This document shows positions 58,861 through 64,000 of a DNA stretch of 64,000 nucleotides, piece by piece; position 1 is the first letter of the stretch, and the number at the start of each line of letters is the position of its first letter. The notes beneath the pieces were generated by a model that saw only the letters and a program-made list of their open reading frames with translations, did not search any database and was not told the DNA's origin. The stretch is taken from positions 18,230,980-18,294,979 of the forward strand of contig OZ020623.1 of the NCBI GenBank assembly GCA_963971575.1, read 5' to 3'. Position numbers and translations under genes: made by a program. The stretch is from Liopterus haemorrhoidalis (lineage: Eukaryota > Arthropoda > Insecta > Coleoptera > Dytiscidae).

Positions 58861-61436
58861 TGAACTCAACAAGTTTTCAAGTAAGACGTGAATTTTGAAA
58901 ATTCAACTATTTCGTTGCTAATTTATGTCGGTAAAATCATTATTCTTCGTCAGAAACCAAAATAACTGTTATGTACTTCTAAAACACGTTGCGCTTAACA
59001 AGTTTTCAAGTAAAACGTGAATTTTGAAAATTCAACTATTTCGTTGATATTTTATGTCAGTAACATCATTATTCTTCGTCAGAAACCAAAATAACTGTTA
59101 TGTACTTCTAAAACACGTTGCGCTTAACCAGTTTTCAAGTAAAACGTATATGTTGAAAATTCAACTATTTCGTTGCTATTTTATGTCAGTAAAATCATTA
59201 TTCTTCGTCAGAAACCAAAATAAGTGTTATGTACTTCTAAAACATGTTGCGCTTAACAAGTTTTCATGTAAAACTTGTATTTTGAAAATTCAACTATTTC
59301 GTTGATATTTTATGTCAGTAACATCATTATTCTTCGTCAGAAACCAAAATAAGTGTTATGTACTTCTAAAACACGTTGCGCTTAACAAGTTTTCAAGTAA
59401 AACGTGAATTTTGAAAATTCAACTATTTCGTTGCTATTTTATGTCAGTAAAATCATTATTCTTCGTCAGAAACCAAAATAACTGTTATGTACTTCTTAAA
59501 CACGTTGCGCTTAACAAGTTTTCAAGCAAAACGTGAATTTTGAAAATTCAACTATTTCGTTGCTATTTTATGTCAGTAACATCATTATTCTTCGTCAAAA
59601 ACCAAAATAACTGTTATGTACTTCTAAAACACGTTGCGCTTAACAAGTTTCAAGTAAAACTTGTATTTTGAAAATTCAACTATTTCGTTGATATTTTATG
59701 TCAGTTACATCATTATTCTTCGTCAGAAACCAAAATAAGTGTTATGTACTTCTAAAACACGTTGCGCTTAACAAGTTTTCAAGTAAAACGTGAATTTTGA
59801 AAATTCAACTATATCGTTGCTATTTTATGTCAGTTAAATCATTATTCTTCGTCAGAAACCAAAATAAGTGTTATGTACTTCTTAAACACGTTGCGCTTAA
59901 CAAGTTTTCAAGTAAAACGTGAATTTTGAAAATTCAACTATTTCGTTGCTATTTTATTTCGTAAAATCATTATTCTTCGTCAGAAACCAAAATAACTGTT
60001 ATGTACTTCTAAAACACGTTGCGCTTAACAAGTTTTCAAGTAAAACGTGAATTTTGAAAATTCAACTATTTTGTTGCTATTTTATGTCAGTAACATCATT
60101 ATTCTTCGTCAAAAACCAAAATAACTGTTATGTACTTCTAAAACACGTTGAACTCAACAAGTTTTCAAGTAAGACGTGAATTTTGAAAATTCAACTATTT
60201 CGTTGCTAATTTATGTCGGTAAAATCATTATTCTTCGTCAGAAACCAAAATAACTGTTATGTACTTCTAAAACACGTTGCGCTTAACAAGTTTTCAAGTA
60301 AAACGTGAATTTTGAAAATTCAACTATTTCGTTGATATTTTATGTCAGTAACATCATTATTCTTCGTCAGAAACCAAAATAACTGTTATGTACTTCTAAA
60401 ACACGTTGCGCTTAACCAGTTTTCAAGTAAAACGTATATGTTGAAAATTCAACTATTTCGTTGCTATTTTATGTCAGTAAAATCATTATTCTTCGTCAGA
60501 AACCAAAATAAGTGTTATGTACTTCTAAAACATGTTGCGCTTAACAAGTTTTCATGTAAAACTTGTATTTTGAAAATTCAACTATTTCGTTGATATTTTA
60601 TGTCAGTAACATCATTATTCTTCGTCAGAAACCAAAATAAGTGTTATGTACTTCTAAAACACGTTGCGCTTAACAAGTTTTCAAGTAAAACGTGAATTTT
60701 GAAAATTCAACTATTTCGTTGCTATTTTATGTCAGTAAAATCATTATTCTTCGTCAGAAACCAAAATAAGTGTTATGTACTTCTTAAACACGTTGCGCTT
60801 AACAAGTTTTCAAGCAAAACGTGAATTTTGAAAATTCAACTATTTCGTTGCTATTTTATGTCAGTAACATCATTATTCTTCGTCAAAAACCAAAATAACT
60901 GTTATGTACTTCTAAAACACGTTGCGCTTAACAAGTTTCAAGTAAAACTTGTATTTTGAAAATTCAACTATTTCGTTGATATTTTATGTCAGTTACATCA
61001 TTATTCTTCGTCAGAAACCAAAATAAGTGTTATGTACTTCTAAAACACGTTGCGCTTAACAAGTTTTCAAGTAAAACGTGAATTTTGAAAATTCAACTAT
61101 ATCGTTGCTATTTTATGTCAGTTAAATCATTATTCTTCGTCAGAAACCAAAATAAGTGTTATGTACTTCTTAAACACGTTGCGCTTAACAAGTTTTCAAG
61201 TAAAACGTGAATTTTGAAAATTCAACTATTTCGTTGCTATTTTATTTCGTAAAATCATTATTCTTCGTCAGAAACCAAAATAACTGTTATGTACTTCTAA
61301 AACACGTTGCGCTTAACAAGTTTTCAAGTAAAACGTGAATTTTGAAAATTCAACTATTTTGTTGCTATTTTATGTCAGTAACATCATTATTCTTCGTCAA
61401 AAACCAAAATAACTGTTATGTACTTCTAAAACACGT
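58861..61436. repeat. 1288-bp (10-mer) higher-order repeat, two adjacent copies
   Basis: The rare variant TTGAACTCAACAAG with GTAAGACGTG occurs at 58,860 and 60,148, and the rare AAAACGTATATGTTGAAAA follows in both. The two copies are nearly identical, including an 83-codon repeat frame that recurs unchanged, and end at the block D/C switch. Confidence 0.87.
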
Positions 61437-61484
61437 TGCGCTTTACAAGTTTTCAAGTAAAACGTGAATTTTGAAAATTCAACT

Positions 61485-64000
61485 ATTCGTTGCTATTTTG
61501 TGTCATTAACAACATTTTTCTTGGTCAGAAACCAAAATTAGTGTTATGTACTTCTAAAACATGTCGCACTTAACAAGCTTTCAGGTAAAACGTGAATTTG
61601 AAAAATTAAACTATTTCGTTGCTATTTTATGTCATTAACATCATTACTCTTGGTCAGAAACCAAAATATGTGTTATGTACTTCTAAACCATGTTGCGCTT
61701 AACCAGTTTTCAAGTAAAACGTGAATTTTAAAAAATTCAACTATTTCGTTGCTATTTTATGTCATTAACATCATTATTCTTGGTCAGAAACCAAAATATG
61801 TGTTATGTACTTCTAAACCATGTTGCGCTTAACCAGTTTTCAAGTAAAACTTGAATTTTGAAAATTCAACTATTTCTTTGCTATTTTCTGTCAATAATAT
61901 CATAATTCTTGGTTAGAAACCAAAATTAGTGTTATGTACTTCTAAAACATGTTGCGCTTAACCAGTTTTCAAGTAAAACGTGAATTTGGAAAATTCAACT
62001 ATTTCGTTGCTATTTTCTGTCAATAACATCATAATTCTTGGTCAGAAACCAAAATTAGTGTTATGTACTTCTAAAACATGTTGCGCTTAACCAGTTTTCA
62101 AGTAAAACGTGAATTTTGAAAATTCAACTATTTCGTTGCTATTTTATGTCATTAACATCATTATTCTTGGTCAGAAACCAAAATTAGTGTTATGTACTTC
62201 TAAAACATGTTGCGCTTAACCAGTTTTCAAGTAAAACGTGAATTTTAAAAATTCAACTATTTCGTTGCTATTTTATGTCATTAACATCATTATTCTTGGT
62301 CAGAAACCAAAATATGTGTTATGTACTTCTAAACCATGTTGCGCTTAACCAGTTTTAAGTAAAACTTGAATTTTGAAAATTCAACTATTTCTTTGCTATT
62401 TTCTGTCAATAATATCATAATTCTTGGTCAGAAACCAAAATTAGTGTTATGTACTTCTAAAACATGTTGCGCTTAACCAGTTTTCAAGCAAAACGTGAAT
62501 TTGGAAAATTCAACTATTTCGTTGCTATTTTCTTTCAATAACATCATAATTCTTGGTCAGAAACCAAAATTAGTGTTATGTACTTCTAAAACATGTTGCG
62601 CTTAACCAGTTTTCAAGTAAAACGTGAATTTGGAAAATTCAACTATTTCGTTGCTATTTTGTGTCATTAACAACATTTTTCTTGGTCAGAAACCAAAATT
62701 AGTGTTATGTACTTCTAAAACATGTCGCACTTAACAAGCTTTCAGGTAAAACGTGAATTTGGAAAATTCAACTATTTCGTTGCTATTTTATGTCATTAAC
62801 ATCATTATTCTTGGTCAGAAACCAAAATTAGTGTTATGTACTTCTAAAACATGTTGCGCTTAACCAGTTTTCAAGTAAAACGTGAATTTTGAAAATTCAA
62901 CTATTTCGTTGCTATTTTCTGTCAATAACATCATAATTCTTGGTCAGAAACCAAAATTAGTGTTATGTACTTCTAAAACATGTTGCGCTTAGCCAGTTTT
63001 CAAGTTAAACGTGAATTTTGAAAATTCAACTATTTCGTTGCTATTTTCTGTCAATAATATCATAATTCTTGGTCAGAAACCAAAATTAAGGTTATGTACT
63101 TCTAAAACATGTTGCGCTTAACCAGTTTTCAAGTAAAACGTGAATTTTGAAAATTCAACTATTTCGTTGCTATTTTCTGTCAATAATATCATAATTCTTG
63201 GTCAGAAACCAAAATTAGGGTTATGTACTTCTAAAACATGTTGCGCTTAACCAGTTTTCAAGTAAAACGTGAATTTTGAAAATTCAACTATTTCGTTGCT
63301 ATTTTCTGTCAATAACATCATAATTCTTGGTCAGAAACCAAAATTAGTGTTATGTACTTCTAAAACATGTTGCGCTTAACCAGTTTTCAAGTAAAACGTG
63401 AATTTGAAAAATTCAACTATTTCGTTGCTATTTTATGTCATTAACATCATAATTCTTGGTCAGAAACCAAAATTAGTGTTATGTACTTCTAAAACATGTT
63501 GCGCTTAACCAGTTTTCAAGTAAAACGTGAATTTGGAAAATTCAACTATTTCGTTGCTATTTTATGTCATTAACATCATTATTCTTGGTCAGAAACCAAA
63601 ATTAGTGTGTTGTACTTCTAAAACATGTTGCGCTTAACCAGTTTTCAAGTAAAACGTGAATTTGAAAAATTCAACTATTTCGTTGCTATTTTATGTCATT
63701 AACATCATTATTCTTGGTCAGAAACCCAATATAGTGTTATGTACTTCTAAAACATGTTGCGTTTAACAAGTATTCAGGTAAAACGTGAATTTTGAAAATT
63801 CAACTGTTTCGTTGCTATTTTCTGTCAATAATATCATAATTCTTGGTCAGAAACCAAAATTAGTGTTATGTACTTCTAAAACATGTTGCGCTTAGCCAGT
63901 CTTCAAGTTAAATGTGAATTTTGAAAATTCAACTATTTCGTTGCTATTTTCTGTCAATAATATCATAATTCTTGGTCAGAAACCAAAATTAGGGTTATGT
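61485..64000. repeat. Block C sequence after block D (copy of ~50,792-53,307)
   Basis: Aligns with 50,792 onward at an offset of about 10,693 bp: the AATTTTAAAAAATTC marker (51,031 and 61,724), TTTTCAAGCAAAACG (51,790 and 62,483) and the terminal AAAATTAGGGTTATGT all correspond. A handful of private changes exist. The array continues beyond the window. Confidence 0.88.

Larger units (their letters stand above)
54900..61485. repeat. Satellite block D
   Basis: Diagnostic variants are TTCTTCGTCAGAAACC, CCAAAATAACTGTTATG, AAACACGTTGCGCTTAACAA and TATGTCAGTAACATCATTAT or TATGTCGGTAAAATCATTAT, with the palindromic GAATTTTGAAAATTC. The first D-type monomers show private changes; the right end is an abrupt switch to block C sequence. 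It contains higher-order periods of 773, 1288 and 2319 bp. Confidence 0.88.
22670..64000. repeat. 129-bp satellite array, about 320 monomers, open to the right
   Basis: Head-to-tail monomers in one orientation, period 129 bp (for example, equivalent points at 26,215 and 26,344). Fixed landmarks in each unit are ACTATTTCGTTGCTATTTT, then TCA-TAACATCAT, TTCTT-GTC-GAAACCAAAAT, GTTATGTACTTCTAAAACA and TTGCGCTTAAC-AGTTTTCA, with GTAAAACGTG closing the unit. No transposon or gene interrupts it across 41 kb. The left edge monomers are the most degraded, as is usual at array borders. Length variants are rare (55, 95 and 127-130 bp). Function is unknown; size and homogeneity are compatible with centromeric or pericentromeric satellite DNA. 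Confidence 0.97.

Noticed and set aside
22670..64000. CRISPR array
   Set aside because: The array has no repeat/spacer alternation: the whole 129-bp unit is repeated, and the surroundings are eukaryotic.

Overview
This window looks like heterochromatic, AT-rich eukaryotic DNA, most likely from an insect. The evidence is the mix of mobile elements: Jockey/CR1-like LINEs, an R1-like insect LINE, and hAT and TA-flanked (Tc1/mariner-like) DNA elements. There are also several unrelated tandem repeats. I found no intact host gene, no rRNA, no bona fide tRNA and no CRISPR array. Every protein-like reading frame is either a decayed transposon fragment or a by-product of a tandem repeat.

Layout. 1-3.2 kb: copies of a ~150-bp satellite alternate with a 32-bp (2 x 16) minisatellite built on the palindromic core ACCATATGGT; a TA-flanked MITE sits inside the first 150-bp monomer. 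3.2-8.1 kb: one minus-strand LINE interrupted by three later insertions (a TA-flanked MITE, a 729-bp hAT remnant and a 299-bp hAT MITE). The minisatellite and the 150-bp satellite resume at 8.1-8.95 kb, so the LINE sits within a pre-existing repeat field. 8.95-14.24 kb: a second minus-strand LINE of a different clade, split by a ~3.45 kb composite insert. That insert holds a hAT MITE, a pair of related TA-flanked elements, a 101-bp-arm fold-back and three kinds of minisatellite. 14.25-20.23 kb: a large inverted-repeat structure (~1.6 kb arms) with three copies of a repeat that carries tRNA-like box A/box B modules, interrupted by a third, 5'-truncated LINE with a 5-bp target duplication. 20.45-22.45 kb: a four-level nest. 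A poly-A retroposon (15-bp TSD) lies in a TA-flanked MITE, which lies in a non-autonomous hAT (perfect 8-bp TSD), which lies in the transposase pseudogene of another hAT.

22.67-64 kb, two thirds of the window: an uninterrupted 129-bp satellite of about 320 monomers that runs off the right end. The monomers fall into sequence-type blocks (A, B, C, D, then C again). Within these are large higher-order duplications with period near an integer multiple of 129 bp or shifted by a known deletion: 773, 1288, 2319, 2417, 2450, 4385, ~6705, ~10693 and ~13540 bp. One abrupt mid-monomer junction (near 61,485) brings C-type DNA back after D-type. A 34-bp deletion combined with a ~10-bp inversion in one monomer is shared by both copies of the 2417-bp repeat and so dates before that duplication. 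Because 129 is a multiple of three, the array throws up long but spurious reading frames of a 43-residue repeat.

Nothing here acts as a gene pathway. The interest lies in repeat evolution: the satellite's structure and its possible centromeric or heterochromatic role, the order of nested insertions, and the unclassified elements with tRNA-like modules.
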